64,000 nucleotides of DNA from Micromonospora sp. WMMD1120 (GCF_029626235.1 NZ_JARUBO010000005.1:3938501-4002500), one strand, 5' to 3'; counted from the first letter of the stretch, positions 1-8,395 are shown. Notes: a model not told the origin generated them from the sequence alone. Program-made: numbers and translations.

Positions 1-144
1 GCCCGTCACGACTGGCTGGTCGCGGTGCTCTCCGACCACCACGTGAGCCAGGAGGAGGGCGTCCGCGTCGTCGAGAAGGCCGCCACGTACGTGCTCAAGG
101 AGCTGCGTGCCGCCACCGCGGGCGACGGTCCGCAGCCGGGCTAG
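1..144 (+). CDS. C-terminal end of an unidentified protein, possibly a serine hydrolase
   Basis: The frame is open from the left edge and stops at TAG 142-144, so only the last 47 residues are visible. They include WLVAVLSDHH followed by a helical stretch ending VLKELRAA. This resembles the C-terminus of secreted class A beta-lactamase-like serine hydrolases of actinobacteria, where a VAVLSD-type strand precedes a final helix. No catalytic motif lies in the visible part, so the assignment is weak. Confidence 0.4.
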   Translation, partial: ARHDWLVAVLSDHHVSQEEGVRVVEKAATYVLKELRAATAGDGPQPG

Positions 145-190
145 GTCGCGCCGACAGTGCCGGCCTGCGCGCCGACGCTATCCTCCGATC

Positions 191-901
191 GTGGGACTGC
201 GGTTCGAGGTGCGTCAGTCCGACTCGGACTGGGTCGACACCGTCTGGACCTGCACGAGCGAACGGGTCACCGAGATGACGTCGGTCGCGGGAGTGCGGTG
301 GGGCCTGGTGTTCTGGGAGCAGGCCGGTCGGGCGTACGCGGGCGTCACCGGCCCGGAGACTCGCACCCGCGCGGCGCCGGTGCCGGAGGGCGCGACGTTC
401 ACCGGCATCGAGTTCGCCGTGGGCACGTCCCTACGGGCCGTGCCCACGCCGGCGCTCGTCGACGGCGGCATCGTGCTGCCCGACACCGGACGGCGGACGT
501 TCCGGCTGGACGGCGCGCGCTGGGAGACGCCCGGCCCGGACGACGTCGAGGCCCTGGTCGAGCGGCTGGTCAGGGCCGGGACGGTGGTCCACGATCCGCT
601 CGTCCGCGAGGTGCTGCGCGGTCACCGCCCGCCGGTCTCCGGGCGCAGTGTCGAACGTCGCTTCCGGGCCGCGACCGGTCTGACACAGGGCGGCGTCCGG
701 CAGATCGAGCGCGCCCGTACGGCCGCGGTCCTTCTGGCTGCCGGCGAGCCGGCGGTCGACGTCGTCGCCAAGCTCGACTACTTCGACGAGCCGCACCTGG
801 CGCGGGCGCTGCGCACCTACGTCGGCCGCACCGCCGGCCAACTGCGCGAGGGCGTCGGCGGCGCGATCGCCCTGGACCTGGATCAGCGCCGGACGTCGTA
901 G
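191..901 (+). CDS. AraC-family transcriptional regulator
   Basis: A 236-residue regulator from GTG 191; an in-frame ATG at 107 would add 28 Arg-rich residues unlike the family. The first ~140 residues form a sensory domain. The last ~80 carry a degenerate AraC helix-turn-helix pair, with the second helix region around VVAKLDYFDEPHLARALRTY and ending GRTAGQLRE. It is paralogous along its whole length to the AraC gene at 16956-17675. The last 19 bases overlap the 3' end of the convergent reductase-like gene at 883. In the second copy the same kind of reductase lies immediately downstream, so the pairing appears functional. Confidence 0.8.
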   Translation: MGLRFEVRQSDSDWVDTVWTCTSERVTEMTSVAGVRWGLVFWEQAGRAYAGVTGPETRTRAAPVPEGATFTGIEFAVGTSLRAVPTPALVDGGIVLPDTGRRTFRLDGARWETPGPDDVEALVERLVRAGTVVHDPLVREVLRGHRPPVSGRSVERRFRAATGLTQGGVRQIERARTAAVLLAAGEPAVDVVAKLDYFDEPHLARALRTYVGRTAGQLREGVGGAIALDLDQRRTS

Positions 902-1461
902 ACCAGTTTCAGGATGCCGTTCGAGTACGTCTCCGACTCGCGCAGCGTGAGCATGTGCTTGTCCCGGTCGGCCCGGCCGAACAGGGTCTTGCCGGCGCCG
1001 AGCAGCACGGGGAAGACGAGCAGGTTGTACTGGTCGATCAGACCCGCGTCCGACAACCGGCGAGCCAACTCCGCGCTCCCGTGGATGAAGATGGCACCGC
1101 CGTCACCCTCCTTGAGCGCGGCGACGTCCGCGGTCGAGCGCAGGATCGTCGTCGGGCCCCACCCGTCCACCAGGGCGTCGTCGGTCAGCGTGCTCGACAC
1201 GACGTACTTGGGCAGCTCCCGGTAGCCGGCGTGGTCCTCCGAGCCGGGCCAGACCGGTGCGAACACCTCGTAGCTGTGCCGGCCGAACATCAGCGCCGTC
1301 GTCTCGGCGAGCTCCTCGCCCTTCAACGACCACGCCTCGGGGACGAACTCGAGGTCCTTGAACACCCAACCGCCGCTGCGGTGCTCCTCACCCGGCCCGC
1401 CGCCCGGCGAGTCCACCACGCCGTCGAGCGACATGAAACCGGTGTAGACCACGCGACGCAT
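883..1461 (-). CDS. Dihydrofolate-reductase-like (RibD C-terminal domain) protein
   Basis: A 192-residue NADPH-binding RibD C-terminal/DHFR-fold protein of unknown substrate. It opens with the family sequence VVYTGFMSLDGVVDSPGG and has FGRHSYEVF, LPKYVVSSTL and the core FPVLLGAGKTLFG. I chose ATG 1461 over GTG 1470 because the Shine-Dalgarno GAGGAG sits 8 bases before it and abuts the GTG. It converges on the AraC regulator at 191-901 with a 19-base overlap. A relative lies at 17732, and a deleted relative at 16633. Confidence 0.85.
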   Translation of the reverse strand: MRRVVYTGFMSLDGVVDSPGGGPGEEHRSGGWVFKDLEFVPEAWSLKGEELAETTALMFGRHSYEVFAPVWPGSEDHAGYRELPKYVVSSTLTDDALVDGWGPTTILRSTADVAALKEGDGGAIFIHGSAELARRLSDAGLIDQYNLLVFPVLLGAGKTLFGRADRDKHMLTLRESETYSNGILKLVYDVRR

Positions 1462-1608
1462 CGTGTTCACTCCTCAGGTTCGGCGGGGTGCTGGACCCAG
1501 GCTAGATGGAGGCGGTGGCGACCGTCTTGGACAGAAACGACAGCAGCTACCGGGCTGACATCCGGGAGCTGGGAAGCGGGTGGCCGGCGGCTCGCGGACA
1601 ATGGGGTC

Positions 1609-1875
1609 ATGAAGCGAGAGGTTGGCCTGATGCGGATGACCGGGGCGCGCGCCACCGGTGCGGCGGCGACCGGCGCGGCGGCCACCGGCGCGCGGGCCGC
1701 GGGGGCGGCGTCGCTCGGCGCCCTGGCCGTCGGGGCGCTGGCGGTGGGCGCCGTGGCGGTCGGCGCGCTGGTCATCGGGCGGCTCGCCATCCGCCGGGCG
1801 GTCGTGCGGGAGCTGCGGGTCGGCCGGTTGGAGATCGACGAGCTGGTGGTGCACCACCGAGCCGGCGAGGGGTGA
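1609..1875 (+). CDS. Small Ala/Gly/Val-rich protein with pentapeptide-like repeats
   Basis: An 88-residue protein not recognised as a known family. After MKREVGLMRMTG the sequence runs in a five-residue register: ATGAA units, then GALAV, GALAV, GAVAV, GALVI, GRLAI, RRAVV, RELRV, GRLEI, DELVV. A hydrophobic residue repeats every fifth position, and the N-terminal repeats are neutral while the C-terminal ones are charged. Such periodicity suits a short right-handed beta-helix, as in pentapeptide-repeat or bactofilin-like proteins, but membrane insertion of the GALAV part is also possible. The Shine-Dalgarno sequence is weak. The gene stands alone between two minus-strand genes. Confidence 0.55.
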   Translation: MKREVGLMRMTGARATGAAATGAAATGARAAGAASLGALAVGALAVGAVAVGALVIGRLAIRRAVVRELRVGRLEIDELVVHHRAGEG

Positions 1876-1948
1876 CCAGCGCGGGGTCGGTGCGCACTGC
1901 CGGCTCCGGCTGGCGCGGGAGTGCCGCGCCAGCCATCCGGTCACCCGG

Positions 1949-2578
1949 TCACCCGCTGGTCCATCGATCGTGGTGGATCACCGCCGACACCGGCCGTCGC
2001 TGCCGCCAGCCGTGGCGCTCCAGGTCCGGCGTCTGCTCCAGATGGGTGACCGGGCCGAGGCAGAGCCACGCCACCGGGCGGACGGTGGCCGGAATGCCGA
2101 GCAGGTCACGCAGGAACGGCTCCCGGTAGAACGAGACCCACCCGACTCCGAGGTGCTCGGCGGTCGCGGCCAGCCACAGGTTCTGGATCGCCAGGCAGAC
2201 CGAGTAGAGGCCGGCGTCGGCTATCGCGTGCCGACCGAGCACCGCCGGCCCACCCCGCTCCGGGTCGTAGGTGACCACGACCGACAGCGTCGACTCGCGT
2301 ACACCATCGATCTTGATCCTCGCGAAGCGTTCCGCCGCCGCGCCGTCGAGGGTGGCCGCGAAGATGTCCCGCTCCTGTTCCACGTGCCGGTGGAACTCGT
2401 GGCGCAGCCCGGGGTCGCGGACCACTATGAAGTCCCAGGGCTGGGACAGGCCGACGCTCGGCGCGGCGTGCGCCGCCGCGAGGACCCGCTGCAACGTCTC
2501 GTCGGGGATCGGCGCCCCGGTGAACTGGGCGCGTACGTCCCGGCGGCGGTGGATGGTCTCGTAGAGTCCGGTGTTCAC
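1949..2578 (-). CDS. bluB: 5,6-dimethylbenzimidazole synthase BluB
   Basis: BluB is a flavin-destroying nitroreductase-fold enzyme that cleaves FMNH2 with O2 to 5,6-dimethylbenzimidazole, the lower ligand of cobalamin. This 209-residue protein has the family features: IHRRRDVRAQF near the start for FMN phosphate binding, APSVGLSQPWDF around residue 40, and GVGWVSFYR followed by a C-terminal PVAWLCLGPV. It starts at GTG 2578 with GGGAG just upstream. The 5' leader holds a cobalamin riboswitch (2620-2815), which supports the assignment and predicts repression by adenosylcobalamin. No other cobalamin gene is in the window. Confidence 0.92.
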   Translation of the reverse strand: MNTGLYETIHRRRDVRAQFTGAPIPDETLQRVLAAAHAAPSVGLSQPWDFIVVRDPGLRHEFHRHVEQERDIFAATLDGAAAERFARIKIDGVRESTLSVVVTYDPERGGPAVLGRHAIADAGLYSVCLAIQNLWLAATAEHLGVGWVSFYREPFLRDLLGIPATVRPVAWLCLGPVTHLEQTPDLERHGWRQRRPVSAVIHHDRWTSG

Positions 2579-2619
2579 GGCAGGCTCCCGCTGCGCTCGT
2601 GCCCCGTTCGGGGCCGGTG

Positions 2620-2815
2620 ACGCGAGGCCGGTCTTCGGACTCCCGGATCTGCGCTGGTCACCCGCCTTCCCAGCCCTCTCGGGGCCAGTGGCTGCGTCTG
2701 GGACGCGTGGGTGGCAGCTCCCCGGTCACCGCGGCGGGCCCGTGCCGGATTCACACCGGCTTCCCGATTCTCCCCACTCGCGCGGGGCACCTCGCAACGT
2801 GTGTGCCACCGCCCA
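2620..2815 (-). promoter_or_regulatory. Cobalamin (AdoCbl) riboswitch in the bluB leader
   Basis: On the minus strand the leader reads GGGAAGCCGGTGTGAATCC, then CCGCCGCGGTGACCGGGGAGC, then GCCACTGG, GGGAAGGC, and near 2624-2645 GGGAGTCCGAAGACCGGCC, the B12-box region. These blocks, in this order and spacing, are those of the AdoCbl aptamer. The B12 box ends about 45 bases before the bluB start, so control is probably by hiding the ribosome site or by an overlapping terminator. The 5' boundary of the aptamer is approximate. Confidence 0.9.
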
Positions 2816-2870
2816 CCATAGTCGGGAAACGGACGGGGTGGTGCCGGGGCGTGACGGCGTCGGAGGCCGC

Positions 2871-3494
2871 TCACCCGGGGGCGCCGACGACCGGCTGCCG
2901 AAGGATCGTGCGCCGCCGGTCGGGGGCGACCCTGCGGAAGTCGCTGAGGTAGATCTCGTGGTGCCGCCCGCTCATCCGGAGCCCGTTGCCGGGGATGAAC
3001 TCGTCGTGCAGGTGGGCGAGCACGGCGGTCTCGTCGTCGAAGGACCCGATGTGCAGCGTCTGTACGCACCGGCCCTCGGACAGCGTCTGGACGCGGACGT
3101 CGTCGAGACGCGCCGGTCGGCGCTTGGCGCCGGCCTGCCCGACGGCGGCCGCGACCATGGACTCGTCGATCCAGTCGGGAACCATCAACAGCAGCGTCCA
3201 GTTCCACAGTGACTTGTCCCGCGCCGTGGTGAAGGACGTCATGTCCTCGGCCCACCACAGGCCCTCCAGCGGCGGGACGACGTAGTCGCGCCCGAGGTCA
3301 CGCTTGCTGGCGAACTTCAGCGTGTACGCCACCGGGTAGAGCGTCTCGATCGCCTCGGTGAACGCGGGTGCGGTGTTGGGGTCGCCGTGGCCGTCGACCA
3401 TCAGGTACCGCATGTCGGGCACGTCGACCAGCCGGAACCGGCCGCGCTGCGCCCGGTAGGCGTCGAGGGTCCTCCTGAAGTCGACCTTGCCCAC
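2871..3494 (-). CDS. GyrI-like small-molecule-binding domain protein
   Basis: A 207-residue stand-alone GyrI-like (AraC effector-binding/SRPBCC-type) protein of the actinobacterial kind that begins GKVDFRR. It has RYLMVDGHGDPNTAPAF at ~30, TLKFASKRDLG, LEGLWWAEDM at ~85, a C-terminal GSFDDE, and GRHHEIYLSDFRR. Members bind hydrophobic ligands, and some hydrolyse small toxic molecules; the substrate here is unknown. GTG 3494 is chosen because it places GKVDF at the N-terminus as in relatives; the frame is open upstream to 3518. It ends just before the bluB riboswitch, on the same strand. Confidence 0.8.
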   Translation of the reverse strand: MGKVDFRRTLDAYRAQRGRFRLVDVPDMRYLMVDGHGDPNTAPAFTEAIETLYPVAYTLKFASKRDLGRDYVVPPLEGLWWAEDMTSFTTARDKSLWNWTLLLMVPDWIDESMVAAAVGQAGAKRRPARLDDVRVQTLSEGRCVQTLHIGSFDDETAVLAHLHDEFIPGNGLRMSGRHHEIYLSDFRRVAPDRRRTILRQPVVGAPG

Positions 3495-3533
3495 GCTGGT
3501 ACCGGTCACGGGGCGCACCGGACCCGCTGCGGA

Positions 3534-4802
3534 TCACCGGCGACGGCGTGCCATCCACTGCCAGATGTGGGTGCCGTTCTGGCTCGGGTCGTTGCGGGCC
3601 ACGTAGATCCACGACCAGTGACCGGGGAACCGGTATCCGTTCCAGACGACATTGTCGTACAGGGTAACCAGCGATCCCGGGATGAGGTCGTGGGCGTGGA
3701 TGGTGTTGGTCTCCGGGGGCACGGTGTCGTCGTCGAGCGACGTGACCAGCCAGGTCGGGGTGCGGATCGCCGCCAGCTCCGCGTCGGTGACCAGCGGCGG
3801 GCCGTCCCCGCCGAGCGGCTCGACGACGCCGCAGATCGGCACCGACGCGGCGAACAGGTCGGGATAGGTGACCGTCATCTCCAGGGACATGTAGCCACCG
3901 TTGCTGCAACCGACCACGTGGATCCGGTCGGGGTCGACCCGCTCCCGGCGGACGAGGTCCTGGATGATCTCGCGGATCAGCGGGGCGAACCGCGGGCCGT
4001 CCTCCATCCAGTAGGACGTGCTCTGCGGCGCGACGACGTACGCGCCGGAGAAGATCCGCTGCGCCTCCGGCGTGGCGAAACCGAGCGCGCCACGGTTGGC
4101 GCGCAGCGTGGTCTCGTTGTCGTAGTAGTCGTCGGGCAGCGACGCGCCCTCGCCGGCGCCGTGCAACCAGACGATCAGCGGCCGGCGACCGTGGCGGAGC
4201 GAACGCTCGGGGGAGTAGAGCCGGTATTTCATGCCGGAGCGCGAGACGTGGTGCGTGAACGCGTCGACCTCGGGGTTCGACAGCCGCCCCTGTACGAAGC
4301 GCGTGATGGTGACCGGCGAGCCGTGCCGCCGGACGAGTGGGGTGTTCTGCGTGATGGTGTAGACGAGATCGAGCCGGACGTTGCGGCCCTTGCTCAGGAT
4401 GTAGCCCAGGGTGCCGCCACCGGTCTGACCCTCGGCGTGACTCAGCTCCAGCACGACGTTCCCGCGTCGGTCGAGCCGGGCCGCGGTCACCGTACGGTCC
4501 AGGTCGTACTCGCTGAAGATCAGGTCACCGGGCGCGATCGGGAGCGGGCTGGTCGCCGTGGCGTGCACGCTGAACGTTTCGGGGGTGAGCGCGGTGCTGT
4601 CGATCGGCCCGAGGCGGCTGGTGTCGAGGGTGACCGAGGTGACCTGTTCACCACCGTCGAGCGTGCGCGCGTCGAGGGTGAAGCTCACGCTGGTCCGGTG
4701 GTGGCGGTCGCCGGCGTGGGCGGCGGTGGCGGGCAGCGCCAGGCCGATGGCGGCACCGGCGCCCCCGGCCAGGACGGTGCGGCGAGTGACAGGCGTGGAC
4801 AT
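3534..4802 (-). CDS. Secreted alpha/beta-hydrolase esterase with N-terminal Ig-like domain
   Basis: A 422-residue exported hydrolase. The N-terminus TRRTVLAGGAGAAIGLALP then AHA looks like a Tat signal (residues 1-30). Residues ~35-170 form a beta-rich Ig-like domain of the EstA type. The alpha/beta-hydrolase domain starts near 190 with the oxyanion-side VWLHGAGEG at 211 and the nucleophile motif GCSNG (Ser300). The likely acid is in SLDDDTVPP (~357), and the likely base is His395 in FPGHWSW. The closest picture is the Thermotoga EstA and prolyl-oligopeptidase/PHB-depolymerase-like family. ATG 4802 sits directly before the signal peptide. Substrate unknown, probably an ester on a polymer. Confidence 0.82.
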   Translation of the reverse strand: MSTPVTRRTVLAGGAGAAIGLALPATAAHAGDRHHRTSVSFTLDARTLDGGEQVTSVTLDTSRLGPIDSTALTPETFSVHATATSPLPIAPGDLIFSEYDLDRTVTAARLDRRGNVVLELSHAEGQTGGGTLGYILSKGRNVRLDLVYTITQNTPLVRRHGSPVTITRFVQGRLSNPEVDAFTHHVSRSGMKYRLYSPERSLRHGRRPLIVWLHGAGEGASLPDDYYDNETTLRANRGALGFATPEAQRIFSGAYVVAPQSTSYWMEDGPRFAPLIREIIQDLVRRERVDPDRIHVVGCSNGGYMSLEMTVTYPDLFAASVPICGVVEPLGGDGPPLVTDAELAAIRTPTWLVTSLDDDTVPPETNTIHAHDLIPGSLVTLYDNVVWNGYRFPGHWSWIYVARNDPSQNGTHIWQWMARRRR

Positions 4803-4916
4803 GCGAGCCCCCGTACCTAGCGGCGTAGATCGTTGTCGATGGCATTTCAACCTAACGCCGCCGAGATCCGGGGGCAACCGGTGCCGCCGTGCGCGATCAG
4901 CGCACCCCAACCCACC

Positions 4917-4953
4917 GTCGAAGGGGCCGCGCGGCACGCGCGACCCCTTCGAC
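4917..4953. terminator. Strong hairpin downstream of the esterase promoter region
   Basis: GTCGAAGGGG (4917-4926) pairs perfectly with CCCCTTCGAC (4944-4953), and the inner CGCG segments extend the stem. It lies between the chitinase end (5049) and the esterase start (4802), so it most likely terminates the chitinase transcript. It lacks a clear U-tract, as is common in actinobacteria. Confidence 0.6.
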
Positions 4954-5048
4954 GGGTGCTGTCAAAGGCGCTGATCGGCGCGGTGGCCCCCGTAGGGGCA
5001 TCCGTCGAAGCAGTCTGTTGTGGAGAGCCGATTCGTGGTTGCCCCCTG

Positions 5049-6389
5049 TCAGCGACCCTGTAGTCGCTTCACGTTGTCGCCGAACGTCCAGCCCTTCGAC
5101 CCGTCCCAGTTGGCCGACCAGGTCATCAGCCCTTTGAGGCCGGGTACGGAGTTCCACGCCTGCGTGACCAGCGAGGTCGACAGGTAGCCGCCGCCGGCGC
5201 CGATCTGCGCGGGCAGGCCCGGAACCTGCTTGTCGTACGGGACGCGGATGGTGGTGCCCTGGATGGTGAGGCCGTTGTTGAGGCACTGCGTCTGCACGGT
5301 GAAGCCCTGCACCGTGCCCGCCGGGTACGAGTCGCCGACGCAGCCGTACATGCTGCCGTTGTAGTACTGCATGTTCAGCCACCACAGCCGGCCGTTGTCC
5401 ACGTACCTCTTGATGATCGGCAGGTACGAGCCCCAGATCGAGCCGTAGACCACGCTGCCGCCGGTGACGTAGGCCGTCTCCGGTGCCATGGTCAGGCCGA
5501 AGTTCGACGGCATCCGGGCCAGCACGCCGTCGATGATCCGGATCAGGTTGGCCTGCGACGTGGACAGCGTGTTGATGTTGCCGCTGCCGGTCAGGCCGGT
5601 CTCGATGTCGATGTCGATGCCGTCGAAGTGGTAGGCCGTCAGGATCGGCACGATCGTGGCGATGAACCGGTCGGCGACAGCGGTGGAGCTGAGGTCGATG
5701 CCCGCGGCGGCCCCGCCGATCGACATCAGGATGGTGGCGCCGGCCGCCTTGGCCTGGCACATCTCGGCCGGGGTGGCCACCTTCACGCCGGCGTCCATGC
5801 CGTTCTCCCAGAGGACCGTTCCGTCGGCGCGGATCACCGGGAACGCCGCGTTGATCACGTTGTAGCCGTGCTGGCTCAGCCGGCTGTCGGTGATCGGGAT
5901 CCAGCCGAGTCCGGGGTGTACGCCGTTGGACGCGCCGTCCCAGTTCTCCCAGTAGCCCTGCAACACCTTGCCGGTGGGCCGCGACTTCACCGCGCAGGTC
6001 CCACCCGTCGGCGGCGGTGTGGTCGGGGAAGGGGTGGTCGGTGGCGGCGTGGTGGGCGGCGGGGTCGTCGGTGGCGAGGTGGTCGGCGGCGGAGTGGTCC
6101 CGGAGCACGCGCCGAGGTCGCGCCAGAGCGACGGGGTGGAGGCGGGATTCCAGCCGGCACCCGGGTGCGCGGTGTGGGTGACCAGTGCCTGGTAGAGCCG
6201 TCCGCCGTAGGTGACCTGCGCACCCGCCTGGTAGGTGGTGCCCTCGGCCCAGCCCGGGGCGGTGCAGGCGACCATCGGCACGGCGGTGGTCGAGGAGACG
6301 GCCGCCACGCTGCTGGGGACGAAGGCGACGGCGGCCGTGACGGTCATCGCCGCCCCGGCCACCACTGCGAAAATCCGACGGCTTCTCAT
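5049..6389 (-). CDS. Secreted GH18 chitinase with N-terminal CBM5/12
   Basis: A 446-residue endo/exo-acting chitinase. Residues 1-30 are a Sec-type signal peptide. Residues ~44-94 are a carbohydrate-binding module with the CBM5/12 aromatic pattern (WAEGTTYQAGAQVTYGG ... PSLWRDLG). Residues 98-128 are a Thr/Pro linker. The catalytic domain begins at ~140 (KVLQGYWENWDG) and has SIGG at 223 and the GH18 signature DGIDIDIE, with Glu263 as acid. It retains PYDKQVPGLPAQIGAGGG and a C-terminal LMTWSANWDGSKGW, typical of short ChiC/ChiD-like enzymes. A hairpin lies downstream. An AT-rich palindrome (6435-6453) upstream may be its operator. Confidence 0.95.
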   Translation of the reverse strand: MRSRRIFAVVAGAAMTVTAAVAFVPSSVAAVSSTTAVPMVACTAPGWAEGTTYQAGAQVTYGGRLYQALVTHTAHPGAGWNPASTPSLWRDLGACSGTTPPPTTSPPTTPPPTTPPPTTPSPTTPPPTGGTCAVKSRPTGKVLQGYWENWDGASNGVHPGLGWIPITDSRLSQHGYNVINAAFPVIRADGTVLWENGMDAGVKVATPAEMCQAKAAGATILMSIGGAAAGIDLSSTAVADRFIATIVPILTAYHFDGIDIDIETGLTGSGNINTLSTSQANLIRIIDGVLARMPSNFGLTMAPETAYVTGGSVVYGSIWGSYLPIIKRYVDNGRLWWLNMQYYNGSMYGCVGDSYPAGTVQGFTVQTQCLNNGLTIQGTTIRVPYDKQVPGLPAQIGAGGGYLSTSLVTQAWNSVPGLKGLMTWSANWDGSKGWTFGDNVKRLQGR

Positions 6390-6434
6390 GGCTCACTCCC
6401 CGGCTTCGGCGACCCGCGACCTCCACATATTGAC

Positions 6435-6453
6435 GTTCGTAAAGTTTAATATC
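6435..6453 (-). promoter_or_regulatory. AT-rich palindrome upstream of the chitinase gene
   Basis: A conspicuous AT-rich patch (about 6428-6470) in otherwise GC-rich DNA holds the centred palindrome TAAAGTTTA (6440-6448) within GTTCGTAAAGTTTAATATC, about 50 bases before the chitinase start. AAACTTT-centred palindromes are, from memory, common upstream of actinobacterial polysaccharide hydrolase genes. The site overlaps the 3' end of the NmrA-like gene. Function is inferred only from position. Confidence 0.45.
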
Positions 6454-6462
6454 AAGGGTTGT

Positions 6463-7350
6463 TTACAGATTCCGCCGGGCCGGGTCCAGCACAGCCGGCG
6501 CGAGCACCGACTCGCACCACTGCCGGAACGTCGTCCCGGCGCCTGCCGCACCGGCGGGCGGGTAGACGCCGGCCGCCTGCGCCTCGGCCATCTCCACCAT
6601 CGCGTCGAGTGTCGCCGCGCTCGCTCCGAACGACGCGTACCGGGCGCGGTAGTCGGCGAGCGTGGCCTGGTGACAGGTGACCGGTCGCCCCAGGCTCTCG
6701 GACATGATCTGTGCCATCTGGCGTGGGGTGTGGTCGACGGGCTCGCGCACGGGCACGCCCCGTTGACCGCTCCACGTCCGGTCGGCGAGCAGTTCGACGG
6801 CCGCGCGAGCGATGTCGCCGGTGGCCACCGCCGCGAGCGGGGCATCCGGGTCGGCGGGGAGCACGAACATCCCCTGGTCCCTGATCAGCTCGACCTGGTG
6901 CAGCAGGTTCTCCATGAAGAACGCCGCCTGTAGCGAGCGGTAGGCGGCGCCGCTGGACTCGAGCACCTCGTCCATCGCCCAGGCCGCCGAGAGCAACCCG
7001 GCGGGGCCGGCGAATCCGCGGCCGAGCGAGGAGACGGCGACGAGACGGGGTACGCCGTGCGCGCGTACGGCCTGCGCGACCGGGCGCGCGAAGCCGAGGT
7101 AGTGCGCCCTCACGTCGGGGGCGGCGAAGTCCGGCGGTACGAGCACGAACGCGGCCGTCGCCCCGATCAGCGCGGTGTCGAGCACCGTCGGATCGGCGTG
7201 CGAGCCGACGACCACGTCGGCGTACTCGCGAAGGCTCTCCGGCAGGCGGGACGGGTCACGGACGATCAGGCGCAGCGGGGCGCCGGCGGCGCGAAGTGAC
7301 TCGGCGACGGCCGCGCCGATCGTGCCTGTCGGTGTGCTGATGACGATCAT
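6463..7350 (-). CDS. NmrA-like NAD(P)-binding atypical SDR
   Basis: A 295-residue atypical short-chain dehydrogenase of the NmrA/HSCARG-like group. It shows the Rossmann start VISTPTGTIGAAVAESL (GxxGxxG-like, residues 3-16), RDPSRLPES, and VSSLGRG at ~112. Tyr in the usual YxxxK motif is not evident. Members act as NADP(H) sensors or quinone reductases. It is divergent from the LysR-type gene at 7421, with 70 bases between, an arrangement typical of a regulator and its target. That regulator is frameshifted, so control may be lost. Confidence 0.8.
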   Translation of the reverse strand: MIVISTPTGTIGAAVAESLRAAGAPLRLIVRDPSRLPESLREYADVVVGSHADPTVLDTALIGATAAFVLVPPDFAAPDVRAHYLGFARPVAQAVRAHGVPRLVAVSSLGRGFAGPAGLLSAAWAMDEVLESSGAAYRSLQAAFFMENLLHQVELIRDQGMFVLPADPDAPLAAVATGDIARAAVELLADRTWSGQRGVPVREPVDHTPRQMAQIMSESLGRPVTCHQATLADYRARYASFGASAATLDAMVEMAEAQAAGVYPPAGAAGAGTTFRQWCESVLAPAVLDPARRNL

Positions 7351-7420
7351 GGTGCCATCGTCGCCCTGGGCCCGGTGAGTCGAGAAGGACCAGTTCAGAC
7401 ACGATCATTACCCTGGGGGC

Positions 7421-8294
7421 ATGAATGAGGTGGAGTCCCGGCCGCTGCGTTATTTCGTCGCCGTCGCCGAGGAACTCAACTTCGCCCGCGCCGCGCGGCG
7501 GATCGGCATCGCCGCGCCGGCCCTGTCCCGTGCGATCTCCGGGCTCGAACGGAACCTCGGCGTACGGCTGTTCGAGCGCACCACCCGCAGCGTCACCCTC
7601 ACCGAGGCGGGCGCGGCGCTCCTGGCAGACGCGGGGGCCGCACTCGCCGCGCTCGACGCCGCCGCCCGGCGGGCCCGGCGGTCCGCCGGGGCGGCCGGCG
7701 GAAAGTTGGTGCTCGCCGTGAAGGCCGACGTCGAGGGTGGGCTGCTCGCGGACGTGCTCGCGGCCTACCGGGGCCGAGGCCGAGGCCGTACCGATCGAGG
7801 TCCTGTTCTGCGGCTGGCGCGAACAGCCCGGGCTGCTGCGCGCGGGCGAGGCGGACGTGGCGATCGTCGTCGAGCCGTTCGACACCGAGGGCCTGGACGT
7901 GGAGCCCCTGACCCGGGAGCCGCAGGTGCTGGCGCTGCCGACCGGGCACCCGCTCGCCGAGCGACAGGGGCTGCGGCTGGCCGACGTCGAGGCCGGGCGC
8001 CAGCGGGTCGCCCCCGGCGCCCACGTGTACGTGCGACGGGGGGAGCCGCCGCCACCGTTCGGGGACATCGTGCAGATGCTGCGTCAGATCGAGCTCGGAC
8101 GGATGATCGCGCTGCTCCCTGTCTCGGTCGCCGAGCGCACCGCCCGGCCGCAGCTGACCTGGTGCCGGGTGGACGACGCCCCGGAGGCAGCGTTTGCTGT
8201 GGCGTGGCCGCAGAACTCGCGCTCGCGTGCGGTGGCGACGTTCGTGCGGGTCGCCACAACCGTCTCGGCCAGCCGCGCGCCCGGCACCGCGTAG
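7421..8294 (+). pseudogene. LysR-type regulator, frameshifted
   Basis: Residues 1-60 from ATG 7421 are a normal LysR helix-turn-helix (PLRYFVAVAEELNFARAARR ... LFERTTRSVTLTEAG). The frame runs through LLADVLAAYR and then becomes nonsense. The effector domain continues in the next frame from about 7772 (AEAEAVPIEVLFCGWREQPG) to the stop at 8294, with LPTGHPLAERQGL and IALLPVSVAE. A single extra G in the GGGG run at 7770-7773 explains the shift. It is a sequencing error, a young pseudogene, or a slippery site. It is divergent from the NmrA-like gene it probably controls. Confidence 0.8.
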
Positions 8295-8395
8295 AGCGTC
8301 GAGGGCTGGGACGCTCCTACCGATGCGAGCCGTCCGCTGTGCACGTCAGGATGGCTGGACCTGGTCGAAGAGGGCGAGGGCTTCGGCGGGCGCTT

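Noticed and set aside
157..1608. Long plus-strand frame upstream of the pentapeptide-like protein
   Set aside because: It overlaps the AraC gene in another frame and the reductase gene on the opposite strand, and its sequence is Arg/Gly-rich noise. Only the part from 1609 is kept.
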